Shown: positions 26,249-35,002 of the stretch, piece after piece
How positions within the stretch are numbered: position 1 is the first letter of the stretch
How the letters are laid out: every line of letters begins with the position of its first letter
NCBI GenBank assembly: GCA_964352025.1
Contig: CAYGPZ010000002.1
Location: 291,983-355,982 of the forward strand
Length of the DNA stretch: 64,000 bases
Direction of reading: 5' to 3'
Origin: Hirschia sp964352025
GTDB taxonomy: Bacteria; Pseudomonadota; Alphaproteobacteria; Caulobacterales; Hyphomonadaceae
Position numbers and translations under genes: made by a program
The notes under the pieces: model-generated
What the model was told of the DNA's origin: nothing
Databases searched by the model: none
What the model saw: only the letters and a program-made list of their open reading frames with translations

Positions 26249-27472
26249 ATGAGCACAGATCATTTTGTTGTTATTGGTGGTGGTCAGGCTGCGTCTCAGG
26301 CGGTGGCTTCAATGCGGCAAGCCGGATTTGAAGGGCAAATTACTGTTGTGTGTGGAGAGACTGACTATCCTTATCAGCGTCCGCCGCTGTCGAAGGCTTT
26401 TCTAAAGGGAGAGTTGGACAAAGAGCGTTTGTATTTTCGTCCACAAGAGTATTACGAAAAACAGAATGTTGAAGTTCTACTTGGTGTATTAGCTCTAAGT
26501 ATTGACCGGGCCTCGCAAACCGTAGAGCTAAGTAATGGAAATACAATTACTTATTCAAAATTGTTGATAGCGACAGGCGCACCTCCAAGAAAATTATCGA
26601 CTGAATATGATCATCTTCAAAATATCCACTATTTGCGGACGATTAAGGATACCGAAAAGCTTGCTCCTATATTGGAGATGAAAGATCGTCTGGTTGTTAT
26701 TGGTGCTGGATATATTGGTCTTGAAGTCGCTGCCGTCGCCAAAAGTGCGGGTATAGAGGTGACCGTTCTAGAAATGGCTGATCGTGTATTAGCGCGTGTC
26801 GCTAGCCCGCCAGTGTCTGAATTTTTTGAGAAAATGCATAGAGAAGCAGGCGTATCCATTCGAACTGACGCTGCCATGGCATCTCTGGAGGTCAAGGGTG
26901 AAAAGGTAAGTGCTGTCAAATTCGCAGATGGCTCCAAAATAGAATGTGGCGCGGTATTGGTTGGTATAGGCGCTCAACCCGCTATTGAGATAGCCATAGA
27001 TGCCGGCCTCGATGTTGATAACGGCATTTTGGTTGATAAAGGCGCGAGGACAACTGACCCCCATATTTGGGCGGCGGGAGATTGTACGAACTTTTTCTCC
27101 GATCGTTATTCTCGGCGTATGCGCCTAGAATCGGTTCCTAACGCTATTGAGCAAGCTAAAGTCGCGGCCAGCAATATGGCGGGAAAAGCACTTAGCTATA
27201 ATGCTGTTCCATGGTTCTGGTCAGATCAATATGATGTAAAATTACAGACTGTTGGTTTGATGGAAGGATATGATCGACTTGTTATTCGAGGTGATAAAGA
27301 AAGTCGTTCTTTTTCAGTCTGGTATTTTAAAGACAATCAGCTATTAGCAGTCGACGCATTAAATGATGCGCCTGCATTTATGGTCGCTAAGAAATTGCTT
27401 CAAACATCGAACACGAAATTAACTCCGGAAAATGCGGGCAACTCAGAATTTGATTTGAAGTCCCTGTTTTAG
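26249..27472 (+). CDS. Ferredoxin/rubredoxin reductase-type FAD oxidoreductase
   Basis: 407 residues. FAD-binding VVIGGGQAASQAVASMRQ at the N-terminus, the PYQRPPLSKAFLKGE motif typical of putidaredoxin reductase-like proteins, NAD-binding VVIGAGYIGLEVAAVAKSAG (about 150-170), the second FAD motif IWAAGDCTN (about 275) and a C-terminal reductase domain with VPWFWSDQYDVKLQTVG. These enzymes move electrons from NAD(P)H to a small ferredoxin or rubredoxin feeding an oxygenase. No ferredoxin or P450 gene is next to it. It stands alone, between a terminator and dusA. A GTGGAG lies about 10 bases before the ATG. Confidence 0.87.
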   Translation: MSTDHFVVIGGGQAASQAVASMRQAGFEGQITVVCGETDYPYQRPPLSKAFLKGELDKERLYFRPQEYYEKQNVEVLLGVLALSIDRASQTVELSNGNTITYSKLLIATGAPPRKLSTEYDHLQNIHYLRTIKDTEKLAPILEMKDRLVVIGAGYIGLEVAAVAKSAGIEVTVLEMADRVLARVASPPVSEFFEKMHREAGVSIRTDAAMASLEVKGEKVSAVKFADGSKIECGAVLVGIGAQPAIEIAIDAGLDVDNGILVDKGARTTDPHIWAAGDCTNFFSDRYSRRMRLESVPNAIEQAKVAASNMAGKALSYNAVPWFWSDQYDVKLQTVGLMEGYDRLVIRGDKESRSFSVWYFKDNQLLAVDALNDAPAFMVAKKLLQTSNTKLTPENAGNSEFDLKSLF

Positions 27473-27571
27473 TGTGTTTGGGAAAGTGCTGCGTTTTAGC
27501 AATAGAGTGGACAGAGCAAGTTTCTTAAAATAATGCACTGATATAAACTTCAAGAATATATTGTTTTAGCC

Positions 27572-28576
27572 ATGTCCTATCATCAGTCTTATAAATTCTC
27601 AGTTGCGCCGATGATGGATTGGACCGACCGTCATTGTCGTATGTTTCATAGAGCATTTACGAAACGAGCTTTACTATATTCTGAAATGGTGACGGCGAAT
27701 GCGCTGTTGCATGGCGACCTTGAGTATCTCATTGGGTTTAATCCTGAAGAGCAGCCTCTAGCGCTTCAATTGGGTGGTTCCGAACCAGATAAGTTGGCAA
27801 AAGCCAGTAAAATTGGTGAAGACTTTGGGTATTCCGAAATCAATCTAAATTGTGGGTGTCCATCTGATCGTGTGAAGTCTGGTGCTTTTGGTGCTTGCTT
27901 GATGCGGGACCCTCAAAAAGTCGCGGATTGTGTTTCCGCAATGCAAGAAGCAGTCGAAATTCCTGTGACGGTTAAGTGCCGAATAGGAATAGATGATGAC
28001 GATCCAAGAGAAACACTTTTTGAATTTATAGACTTGGTGTCCAAAGCAGGATGTAAGCTATTTATAGTTCATGCGCGTAAGGCATGGTTACAGGGGTTAA
28101 GTCCCAAAGAAAACAGAGACATTCCGCCGTTAGACTATGATTTGGTGGGAGAGCTGAAATCCCAACGTTCTGATCTGACGATTTCTCTAAATGGTGGGCT
28201 TCAAGATCTGGAAACAGGTTTGTCGGAACTTTCTAGGTTTGATGGCATCATGCTTGGTAGAGCAGCCTATCATACGCCAGGCTTATTAGGTCAGGTTGAT
28301 AGGCGGGTGTTTGGAGATAATTTAGAAGACGTTTCTGAATTGCAGGCGTTGGCTGCCTACCGTCCTTATATGTTGTCTCAGCTAGAAGAGGGCGTTCACC
28401 TACATGCAATGACGCGTCATATGATGGGGTTATTCAACGGAAAACGTGGAGCTAGAAAATGGCGACGTTATTTGTCTGAGAATGCACCCAGCGCCAAAGG
28501 TGTCGACGCAATTCAGATCGTAGATGACGCAGCGCGTTTTGTTATCGATGAACCAACCGAACAAGCAGCGTCGTAA
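27572..28576 (+). CDS. dusA: tRNA-dihydrouridine synthase A
   Basis: 334 residues, FMN-dependent enzyme that reduces uridine to dihydrouridine in the tRNA D-loop (U20/U20a for DusA). The DusA-specific opening VAPMMDWTDRHCRMFHR, the catalytic-cysteine segment LNCGCPSDRVKSGAFGACLM (about 91-110) and the FMN phosphate region LNGGLQDLETG...DGIMLGRAAYHTPGLL are all present, with the C-terminal helical tRNA-binding domain (HMMGLFNGKRGARKWRR). Length is normal. It converges on the aspartic protease gene with a 4-base gap. Confidence 0.95.
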   Translation: MSYHQSYKFSVAPMMDWTDRHCRMFHRAFTKRALLYSEMVTANALLHGDLEYLIGFNPEEQPLALQLGGSEPDKLAKASKIGEDFGYSEINLNCGCPSDRVKSGAFGACLMRDPQKVADCVSAMQEAVEIPVTVKCRIGIDDDDPRETLFEFIDLVSKAGCKLFIVHARKAWLQGLSPKENRDIPPLDYDLVGELKSQRSDLTISLNGGLQDLETGLSELSRFDGIMLGRAAYHTPGLLGQVDRRVFGDNLEDVSELQALAAYRPYMLSQLEEGVHLHAMTRHMMGLFNGKRGARKWRRYLSENAPSAKGVDAIQIVDDAARFVIDEPTEQAAS

Positions 28577-28580
28577 TTGC

Positions 28581-29120
28581 TTATTGGTGAATAATAATAG
28601 CTGACTTGGATACTTCCCATTTCGTCAGACGTTCTAGGAACGACATTCCCAAAAGTGATTGGTCCAGATTGTCATCTAATATGACAGCATCAATGTCTTT
28701 GAGCATAACACGGCCAATTTCTAATCTTGGAATGACAATGGATGCACCGTAGGTCGTTCCAGATGGTGTTTTGATTTTGATGTCTTTTTCCATTTTGGAG
28801 ACATCATATCCCAATCGTTTGGCATCGTCTGGCGTTAAGACGCATATGCTTGCGCCTGTATCGACCATGAAGTTGAGTTGATGGCGATTATTGATTTTAG
28901 CCTTTGCCCAATAGTGACCGTCAGCTTGTTTCCGCAGAGAAGCTGCTAGATGCCCCGGGGATTCGATTTCAAATTGGTTCATCGGCTTGGAAACAGTGAC
29001 AGCAGACTGAATTTGTGTGTCGGCAATATCTTCTGTTTCGGCAATATTATCTCTGACGACGATTGCAGCTGCAAAAGCGATTATAAAAACAAAAAGAATG
29101 GATCCAAATTTATTGTTCAA
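28581..29120 (-). CDS. Membrane-anchored retropepsin-like aspartic protease (TIGR02281 type)
   Basis: 179 residues. One N-terminal membrane helix (about 7-23) anchors a periplasmic domain that begins near residue 55. The catalytic motif is FMVDTGASICVLT (about 83-95); the closing region LLGMSFLERLTKWEVS is typical of clan AA single-domain proteases that act as homodimers. The start is a TTG whose TTGA overlaps the stop of the preceding small membrane-protein gene, so the two are translationally coupled. Substrate unknown. Confidence 0.82.
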   Translation of the reverse strand: MNNKFGSILFVFIIAFAAAIVVRDNIAETEDIADTQIQSAVTVSKPMNQFEIESPGHLAASLRKQADGHYWAKAKINNRHQLNFMVDTGASICVLTPDDAKRLGYDVSKMEKDIKIKTPSGTTYGASIVIPRLEIGRVMLKDIDAVILDDNLDQSLLGMSFLERLTKWEVSKSAIIIHQ

Positions 29121-29380
29121 TGTGTCACCTGATAAAGCAGCCCTATGACGCCAGCTATTACAATCCAGACCGCAGCGTATTTAAACATTTGCCCAGCATT
29201 GGTTTTGAAAGCGCCATACATTCCCCCTGATACCAGAAGGAGGTAACCACAAAGCAAAGAAATTGAGGCAATTGAAACGTTTTGTCCATTTCGGTCCTGA
29301 AAACTGCCACCAGTTACTAAAGCAATCAGGACTAGTGTTGCTAGAATAAGGGCTAGGCCGATTAACAAGCGAGATGTCAT
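29117..29380 (-). CDS. Small three-helix membrane protein, function unknown
   Basis: 87 residues with three predicted membrane segments (about 5-22, 35-56 and 66-84) and almost no soluble part. ATG preceded by AAAGGGAAA. It overlaps the downstream protease gene by 4 bases, which suggests the two products work together in the inner membrane. I do not recognise the family beyond its repeated neighbourhood with such proteases in alphaproteobacteria. Confidence 0.75.
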   Translation of the reverse strand: MTSRLLIGLALILATLVLIALVTGGSFQDRNGQNVSIASISLLCGYLLLVSGGMYGAFKTNAGQMFKYAAVWIVIAGVIGLLYQVTH

Positions 29381-29401
29381 GTGTTTCCCTTTTTGCTAAA
29401 G

Positions 29402-29611
29402 CTACGAAATAGCCTTGTATAATTTCTCGAGCCTTGCAGGAAGAGTATCCATTATCTTCCGTCTGTCTGTGTCACTTAGTTTTGACCACTTTGCTATTTC
29501 TTCTAAAGAACGTCCGCAACTTCTGCAGGATGCATTCCTCTCGTCTACAGAGCAATTGTTAGTACACGGAGATATCGCTACTCCAATATTTTTGATTTTC
29601 TCTTTGCTCAT
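29402..29611 (-). CDS. DUF1289-family small cysteine-rich protein
   Basis: 69 residues. The DUF1289 pattern is clear: SPCTNNC...CRSCGRSLEEIAKWSKLSDTDRRKIMDTLPAR. The four cysteines suggest a metal or iron-sulfur site, but no function is established. First gene of a leftward group with the small membrane protein and the protease (21-base gap). Confidence 0.85.
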   Translation of the reverse strand: MSKEKIKNIGVAISPCTNNCSVDERNASCRSCGRSLEEIAKWSKLSDTDRRKIMDTLPARLEKLYKAIS

Positions 29612-29749
29612 AATGTTTGGATAGCAAAATCAAGGCATAAGTCGAGACGTAAATCAAAATACCAATGATACTTTGCTGTTGATCGAGGGCATATAAACGG
29701 GCATACGTGAGTCTCGCTAACAACTTAGATCTAGAAATGGACCGAACAC

Positions 29750-30733
29750 ATGTCGCCTCTAGATGATATTCGCGCGCTTGTCGAAAGCGCTCCAATTGGT
29801 GATGCAAAAGCAGAACAAGATGCTATTGCAAGGCAAAATAGCATTCGCCAAGCGCCAGGTGGATTGGGACGGATGGGTGAAATTGTTGCCCATCTTGCGA
29901 AATGGCAAGGAACGTCAAAACCATCTATCGATAGCCCAATGGTCGCGATTTACGCGTCTTCCCATGGTATTTCAAAACACAATATCGCATCAAGACCAAA
30001 TGCCAGTACTCAAAAAATGGTTGAGATGCTGAAAACCGGAGCTGCAGCCACCAATCATATAGCCGCTGCTGGTGGCGCGGGGCTACGTGTGTTTGAAATG
30101 GCAGTTGAAAAGCCGACAGCTGATTTTACTGAATCTCCGGCTATGTCTGAAAAAGAATTAGCAGCGACGATAGCTTTTGGGATGGAAGCTATTGCCGAGA
30201 AGCCAGATTTATTGGTTCTTGGTGAAACTGGTGTGGGCGGCGGTACCGCTGCTGCGGCGGTAGCGTGTGCGATGTTCGGTGGTAATGCGACGTATTGGGT
30301 GCGGGCCGGTGATTGGGTCCCGCCAGAAGTGGTGGATGCTCGTGTTGATGTTGTACGAAAAGCTATGAGCACACACCGAGGTCATTTAGGTGATCCGCTA
30401 GAAGTTTTACGTCGCGTAGGTGGTAGGGAAATATCCGCTTTGGTTGGTGCGATTATTGCTGCCAGAATGCAGGGAATTCCTGTGATGCTAGATGTGTTTT
30501 CAACATGTGTTGCCGCTGCTGTAGTGCATGCGATTAAGCCGGGTGCCGCAGATCATTGTATGGCAGGCCATCTTTCGTCTGAGCCAGCACATCAAGCTCT
30601 ATTGGATCGTTTAGGGCAAACGCCTTTGTTGGATCTCGGACTTCGGTGTTCTGAAGGAGCAGGTGCATCAGCGACAATAGGTTTGTTAAAAGCTGCATGC
30701 GCTGCAAACGAACATGCGGCAATTGGAGAATAG
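29750..30733 (+). CDS. cobT: Nicotinate-nucleotide--dimethylbenzimidazole phosphoribosyltransferase
   Basis: 327 residues. CobT makes alpha-ribazole phosphate for the lower ligand of cobalamin. Characteristic features are PPGGLGRMGEI-like PGGLGRMGEIVAHLA near residue 37, VAIYASSHGIS (about 65), the glycine-rich GETGVGGGTAAAA (about 160) and LDLGLRCSEGAGASATIG near the C-terminus with the catalytic Glu. No other cobalamin gene is adjacent and I see no cobalamin riboswitch in the 138-base upstream gap, so it may serve salvage or lower-ligand remodelling. Confidence 0.93.
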   Translation: MSPLDDIRALVESAPIGDAKAEQDAIARQNSIRQAPGGLGRMGEIVAHLAKWQGTSKPSIDSPMVAIYASSHGISKHNIASRPNASTQKMVEMLKTGAAATNHIAAAGGAGLRVFEMAVEKPTADFTESPAMSEKELAATIAFGMEAIAEKPDLLVLGETGVGGGTAAAAVACAMFGGNATYWVRAGDWVPPEVVDARVDVVRKAMSTHRGHLGDPLEVLRRVGGREISALVGAIIAARMQGIPVMLDVFSTCVAAAVVHAIKPGAADHCMAGHLSSEPAHQALLDRLGQTPLLDLGLRCSEGAGASATIGLLKAACAANEHAAIGE

Positions 30734-30852
30734 GGTTACCGCGTCTGGAGAAACATATTGACTGTTTTACTTCAGACGTGCTTCCGCTATATTCGTCTAT
30801 AGGTCGACTAAGTGGTGCATCCTAAGAGAATGTACAGTTAAAGGTGATGATT

Positions 30853-31527
30853 ATGCGATTTCTTGCTTCACTTTCTTTAAGTGCAATTTTGTTAGCTGGG
30901 TGTGCTTCAGGCGTTGGCGCAAATTCCGGTCCGTTCGCAAACTATACGTCGCCTAACGTCGGCATGATGGTCACTGTTAAGGCTGTTGATGAAAATAGTA
31001 ATGAGACCCGCCTACAACAATTAGTCGTCGCGCAAGGCAAAGACTTTGCTGTTTACAAGAATATCTCGAATGACAATGTCCGTCCTAGTAAGGATGACTT
31101 TTTTATAGAGTTTTCTGGGCTGTATTGGCAGGTTTGTAGTGAGCCTTTAGCTTCTGCGAGTGAGCGTCGCGCTCTTAAAAAAATGTGGCCGTTAGAAGAA
31201 GGTGCTTCCACTCAGGTGTTGGCTAGAGATGGCGCTGCAGACCGTAGCTTGCAAAATATCGCGGTTGAGCAGGTTGGCGTATTTGTTTCGGATGTATTTG
31301 GCGAACAGAGTATTTTTAAAGTTCGAACAGAGTTTACAACACCCGAAATCACGATGTATGCGCCGGAACTAAAATCACCTCTCATTATTGATTGGGGAGA
31401 AATCGGCGCAGATGATTATGCTGGTTTTGATGAGTTGGTACAGATTGATCAGATAGCAGACTTGTCTGCCTATTCTGACGATATTGATTTTGCCAAAGCT
31501 AATTGTACGCCGTCTGCGCTGCGTTAG
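30853..31527 (+). CDS. Predicted lipoprotein, function unknown
   Basis: 224 residues with a clear lipoprotein signal (MRFLASLSLSAILLAGCASG, lipobox LAGC). The mature protein is acidic, without recognisable domains; it contains two later cysteines (SEPLA and NCTPS regions). ATG 30853 is preferred because AAGG at 30841-30844 is correctly spaced; ATG 30847 and GTG 30844 are closer to it. It has its own upstream gap and converges on tyrS. Confidence 0.7.
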   Translation: MRFLASLSLSAILLAGCASGVGANSGPFANYTSPNVGMMVTVKAVDENSNETRLQQLVVAQGKDFAVYKNISNDNVRPSKDDFFIEFSGLYWQVCSEPLASASERRALKKMWPLEEGASTQVLARDGAADRSLQNIAVEQVGVFVSDVFGEQSIFKVRTEFTTPEITMYAPELKSPLIIDWGEIGADDYAGFDELVQIDQIADLSAYSDDIDFAKANCTPSALR

Positions 31528-31551
31528 AGCTTTATCCCAATTTAGATAAAA

Positions 31552-31580
31552 TCTCTCCACCGTATAAATCGGAGGAGAGA
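31552..31580 (-). terminator. Terminator of tyrS
   Basis: On the minus strand TCTCTCCTCCG pairs with CGGTGGAGAGA (11 bp, one mismatch, 7-base loop) and is followed by ATTTTATCT. It lies just beyond the tyrS stop. Confidence 0.65.
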
Positions 31581-31595
31581 AATATTTGCACTTAT

Positions 31596-32861
31596 CTATT
31601 GGACAGTCAGACGCGCGTGCCGCTTTTTACCAATCGACAGGCGTGCTGTGTTGTCGTCTTCCAAATCATCTTTTGTAATTTGAAGACCATCATCCTGGAC
31701 CGCTGCCCCATTTAATTTGGCGGCGCCTGCCTTTATGTGGCGTCGAACTTCACCTTTGGATTCTGCTAAGCCAGATGCGACAAATGCGTCGACGATGTTA
31801 TATCCACTTTGAATCGTGGAGGCGTCGACATCAAATGAAGGCATTCCTTCAGCCGTTGCACCTTGCGAGAACACTTTGCTAGCTGCGGTTTTTGCTTCTT
31901 TAGCGGCACTTATTCCATGCAGCATCGTCGTAGCGGCATCCGCTAGCGCGATTTTAGCGTCATTTATTTGGGCACCTTTAAGTGACTCAAGTCTTTCGAT
32001 TTCTTCTAATGGTAGATCAGTGAAAAGTTTGAGGAATTTACCAACGTCGCCGTCTTCTGTGTTCCTCCAGAACTGCCAATAGTCATAAGGGCTTTTCATA
32101 TCTGCGTTCAACCACACAGCACCGCCGACTGTTTTACCCATTTTAGCGCCAGAGGCGGTCGTAAGTAGCGGAGTTGTGAAACCAAAAGCTTGAGTGTTTT
32201 CAACGCGGCGACAAAGCTCCGTTCCGTTGGTGATATTTCCCCATTGGTCTGAACCACCCAATTGGAGGCGAACATTGTAGCGGCGGTTTAATTCAGCAAA
32301 GTCATAGGCTTGTAGCAGGGCGTAGTTGAATTCAAGGAAAGTGTAAGGCTGTTCATTTTCCAAACGGCGCTTTACAGTTTCTTGCATGATCATTTTATTG
32401 ATCGTGAAGAGTTTTCCATAGTCACGTAGAAATTCGATATAATTGAGTTTTGATAGCCAATCATCATTGTTGACCATTATTGCGTCTGTTGGTCCGTCAC
32501 CAAATGTAATAAATTTTTCAAAGACGGTTTTGATACTATCAATATTGGATTGGATTTCTTCTTCACTAAGAATTGGACGCGTTTTCTCTTTGTCAGTTGG
32601 GTCACCAACCTTGGTCGTACCACCGCCCATAAGGACGATAGGTTTTCCACCAGCTTGCTGAAGGTGGCGAAGCATCATGATTTGAACAAGCGATCCAACA
32701 TGAAGGCTTTTCGCGGTCGCATCGAATCCTATATAACCAACTGGAATTTCGGATTTGGCATATTCATCCAAACCAGCTTCATCTGTTATCTGATAAACAT
32801 AGCCACGCTCATAGAGAGTGCGTAAAAGTTCAGATTCAGGCATGAAGGCATCATCGGCCAT
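31596..32861 (-). CDS. tyrS: Tyrosyl-tRNA synthetase
   Basis: 421 residues, class I synthetase that charges tRNA-Tyr. HIGH-type motif SLHVGSLVQ near residue 53, tyrosine-site GGSDQWGNITNG near 205, KMSKS-type loop KMGKTVGG near 245, and a C-terminal S4-like RNA-binding domain (about 360-421) ending in HARLTVQ. Normal length. Divergent from anmK with a 73-base gap. Confidence 0.96.
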   Translation of the reverse strand: MADDAFMPESELLRTLYERGYVYQITDEAGLDEYAKSEIPVGYIGFDATAKSLHVGSLVQIMMLRHLQQAGGKPIVLMGGGTTKVGDPTDKEKTRPILSEEEIQSNIDSIKTVFEKFITFGDGPTDAIMVNNDDWLSKLNYIEFLRDYGKLFTINKMIMQETVKRRLENEQPYTFLEFNYALLQAYDFAELNRRYNVRLQLGGSDQWGNITNGTELCRRVENTQAFGFTTPLLTTASGAKMGKTVGGAVWLNADMKSPYDYWQFWRNTEDGDVGKFLKLFTDLPLEEIERLESLKGAQINDAKIALADAATTMLHGISAAKEAKTAASKVFSQGATAEGMPSFDVDASTIQSGYNIVDAFVASGLAESKGEVRRHIKAGAAKLNGAAVQDDGLQITKDDLEDDNTARLSIGKKRHARLTVQ

Positions 32862-32934
32862 AAGATTCGTCTCCTAAGATTGAATTGGGCGATTAACACA
32901 AGAGATATGAGCTTTGAAAGAGGGAAGAACGCCA

Positions 32935-34098
32935 ATGAGTACCGATTTGTCCCAAATTTTCAATCAAGGACCTCAATGGGTGCTTGGTTTTATGAGTGGA
33001 ACTTCCCTTGATGGCGTTGATGTCGCGCTTATTAAGACTGATGGAGAAGTGGTTTATGAGTTTGGAGATTGGATAACGATTGGTTATTCGGACGCTCAAA
33101 GAGAAGTTCTGTCATTGGCCACAAAAGATGCTTTGAAGTGGCAGTGGAATGGCCCTCAGCCTGAAAGCTTTTCCCGAGCTGAACAAGTCATGACTATGGC
33201 GCACGCCGATGCAGCAAAAAAATTGTTAGAAAATTGGGAAGGTGAAAGTCCTGTACTGGCAGGATTTCATGGTCAGACGGTTCTTCATTCCCCGCCAGTG
33301 GGAAGTTCAAAAGGTAAAACGCTCCAATTGGGGGACGGTCAGCTACTTGCTAACGAATTGAACATACCGGTTGTTTACGATTTGCGGGCTGCTGATATGG
33401 AGGCGGGTGGTCATGGTGCGCCTTTGGCACCTGTCTATCATGTCGCTTTGCTCGATAAGGTTGCCAAAGAACGTAGCTCTGAAAATTTTACCGGTATTGT
33501 GTTAAACCTTGGCGGTGTCGCCAACTTCACATGGCAGACAAATGGGCAGCCACCCATCGCTTTTGATACAGGTCCGGGAAATGGACCAATTGATGAGTGG
33601 ATGGAGCTCAATAATCTGGGGGCTTTTGATGAGGAAGCCAAAACGGCGCGAGCTGGAAAAGTGAATGAAGATAAAATTTCAGAATGGTTCCAGCATCCAT
33701 ACTTCTCCGCAGCACCTCCCAAATCGCTCGATCGTTATGATTTTTCCGCGGTGAATCTAGTGAGTGATATGCCCGTTGAAGATGGGGCAGCGACTTTAAC
33801 CGCATTTTCCGCACGTTCAGTGTTGTTTGCTGTTGGGTCTATGCCGGTGCGGCCAGATTTGGTTGTTGCGACTGGAGGTGGGCGTCATAACCCGCTAATA
33901 ATGAAATATTTGAAAGAAGAATTGGGTGAAGCCTTAGTCGATGCTTGTTCTCTAGGTTGGCGGGGAGACGCGATCGAGGCGGAGGCTTTTGCTTATCTCG
34001 CTGCGCGCTCGGCTTTAGGTATGCCAATTAGCTATCCAGAAACGACAGGTGTTGCTGAACCAAAAACAGGCGGGTCTCATGTGAAACCCACCTGCTAA
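32935..34098 (+). CDS. anmK: Anhydro-N-acetylmuramic acid kinase
   Basis: 387 residues. AnmK phosphorylates and opens 1,6-anhydro-MurNAc from recycled peptidoglycan. The ATP loop FMSGTSLDGVDVAL is at about 18-31, GFHGQTVLHSP near 108, the catalytic-site segment IAFDTGPGNGPIDEWM near 215, and VVATGGGRHNPLIMKYL near 315. ATG 32935, with GAGGGAAG upstream, is preferred over a TTG at 32914 that overlaps this site. Divergent from tyrS, an arrangement I associate with many alphaproteobacteria. Confidence 0.95.
   Translation: MSTDLSQIFNQGPQWVLGFMSGTSLDGVDVALIKTDGEVVYEFGDWITIGYSDAQREVLSLATKDALKWQWNGPQPESFSRAEQVMTMAHADAAKKLLENWEGESPVLAGFHGQTVLHSPPVGSSKGKTLQLGDGQLLANELNIPVVYDLRAADMEAGGHGAPLAPVYHVALLDKVAKERSSENFTGIVLNLGGVANFTWQTNGQPPIAFDTGPGNGPIDEWMELNNLGAFDEEAKTARAGKVNEDKISEWFQHPYFSAAPPKSLDRYDFSAVNLVSDMPVEDGAATLTAFSARSVLFAVGSMPVRPDLVVATGGGRHNPLIMKYLKEELGEALVDACSLGWRGDAIEAEAFAYLAARSALGMPISYPETTGVAEPKTGGSHVKPTC
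34062..34094 (-). terminator. Terminator of the alpha/beta hydrolase gene
   Basis: Read on the minus strand CAGGTGGGT (34094-34086) pairs with ACCCGCCTG (34075-34067), a 9-bp stem with one T-G pair, followed by TTTTT (A run 34062-34066). It lies within the last codons of the convergent anmK gene. Confidence 0.75.
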
Positions 34099-34125
34099 AT
34101 ATATACATTGGAATGAGGTTAGATT

Positions 34126-34839
34126 CTATTCTTCTTCGTCGTCAATGTCGCCAATTTCATCTTCCAATTCTTCAATTGAAGGAAGAGCGCTGGCGTTAGC
34201 TTCTTGAAGGCGGCGGTCCAAATATTCTGCGGCCGTTTCTTCAAGTTCTACCAGTTTGTTTTGGAAGAAGTGATTTGCACCAGGTACAGACGTGCGTTCT
34301 ATCTCCTCACCTTTTTGAACACGAACTTTTGTCAAAGAGCGTTCGATATCAGAAGGTGCCGCGACAACATCACGTTCACCTGAGATGATAATTCCTGATG
34401 CGGGACACGGAGCCAAGAATGCCAAGTCATAGTGGTTTGCAGGTGGAGCGACTGCGATAAAACCGTCAATTTCTGGTCGGCGCATCAATAGTTGTAGACA
34501 TATATAAGCACCAAATGAATAGCCTGATACCCAACAAGCTCGCGCGCTATCATTGATTGATTCTAGATAGTCTAGAATATAAGCTGCGTCAGATAGTTCA
34601 GCTGGACCAGAATCAAATGTTCCTTGAGATCGTCCTACACCACGAAAGTTGAATCTAAGCGTTGAAAAGCCGCGTTTAGCGAACATTTCATAAAGTGTAA
34701 TAACAACAGGGTCTTGCATACTTCCACCCGCTTTAGGGTGTGGGTGCAAGATTAGAGCAATTGGTGCGCCTGGAACGTCGGATTCTTCGTATCGGGCTTC
34801 AATTCGGCCAGCAGGACCAGGGATAATGACTTCTGGCAT
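34126..34839 (-). CDS. Alpha/beta hydrolase (dienelactone-hydrolase-like)
   Basis: 237 residues, cytoplasmic. LHPHPKAGGSMQDPVV near residue 30, FNFRGVGRSQGTFD near 63, nucleophile elbow VSGYSFGAY near 106 with the catalytic Ser, later acidic and His candidates in SGERD and GANHFF. The C-terminal tail is highly acidic (SIEELEDEIGDIDDEEE). Homologues often sit upstream of suf operons in this group, but no link to iron-sulfur assembly is established. The substrate is unknown. Confidence 0.8.
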   Translation of the reverse strand: MPEVIIPGPAGRIEARYEESDVPGAPIALILHPHPKAGGSMQDPVVITLYEMFAKRGFSTLRFNFRGVGRSQGTFDSGPAELSDAAYILDYLESINDSARACWVSGYSFGAYICLQLLMRRPEIDGFIAVAPPANHYDLAFLAPCPASGIIISGERDVVAAPSDIERSLTKVRVQKGEEIERTSVPGANHFFQNKLVELEETAAEYLDRRLQEANASALPSIEELEDEIGDIDDEEE

Positions 34840-34939
34840 AAACGGAATCCTTCTAGAGTTATTAAAAGTGAAAAACAGGCGATACCCTAATGTGGGGGTA
34901 AATTACAAGTTTTTCTGTTCTATTAGTGCGACCTTGATA

Positions 34940-34964
34940 GTACTTGACTAAATTCATCGGGTAT
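34940..34964 (+). promoter_or_regulatory. IscR type 1 operator overlapping the suf promoter
   Basis: The 25-base stretch holds TTGACT (34944-34949) and CGGGTAT (34958-34964) in the spacing of the E. coli IscR type 1 site; by eye about 22 of 25 positions fit the published consensus. TTGACT also serves as a minus-35 element with a TATATT/TATTTA minus-10 just downstream. Binding of IscR carrying a [2Fe-2S] cluster here would repress the operon when clusters are plentiful. Confidence 0.75.
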
Positions 34965-35002
34965 ATATTTAACCTGTAAGAACTGATTGCAGGAGAGTAT
35001 TT

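Noticed and set aside
29612..29749. Possible cobalamin riboswitch before cobT
   Set aside because: The gap is too short and lacks the B12-box pattern.
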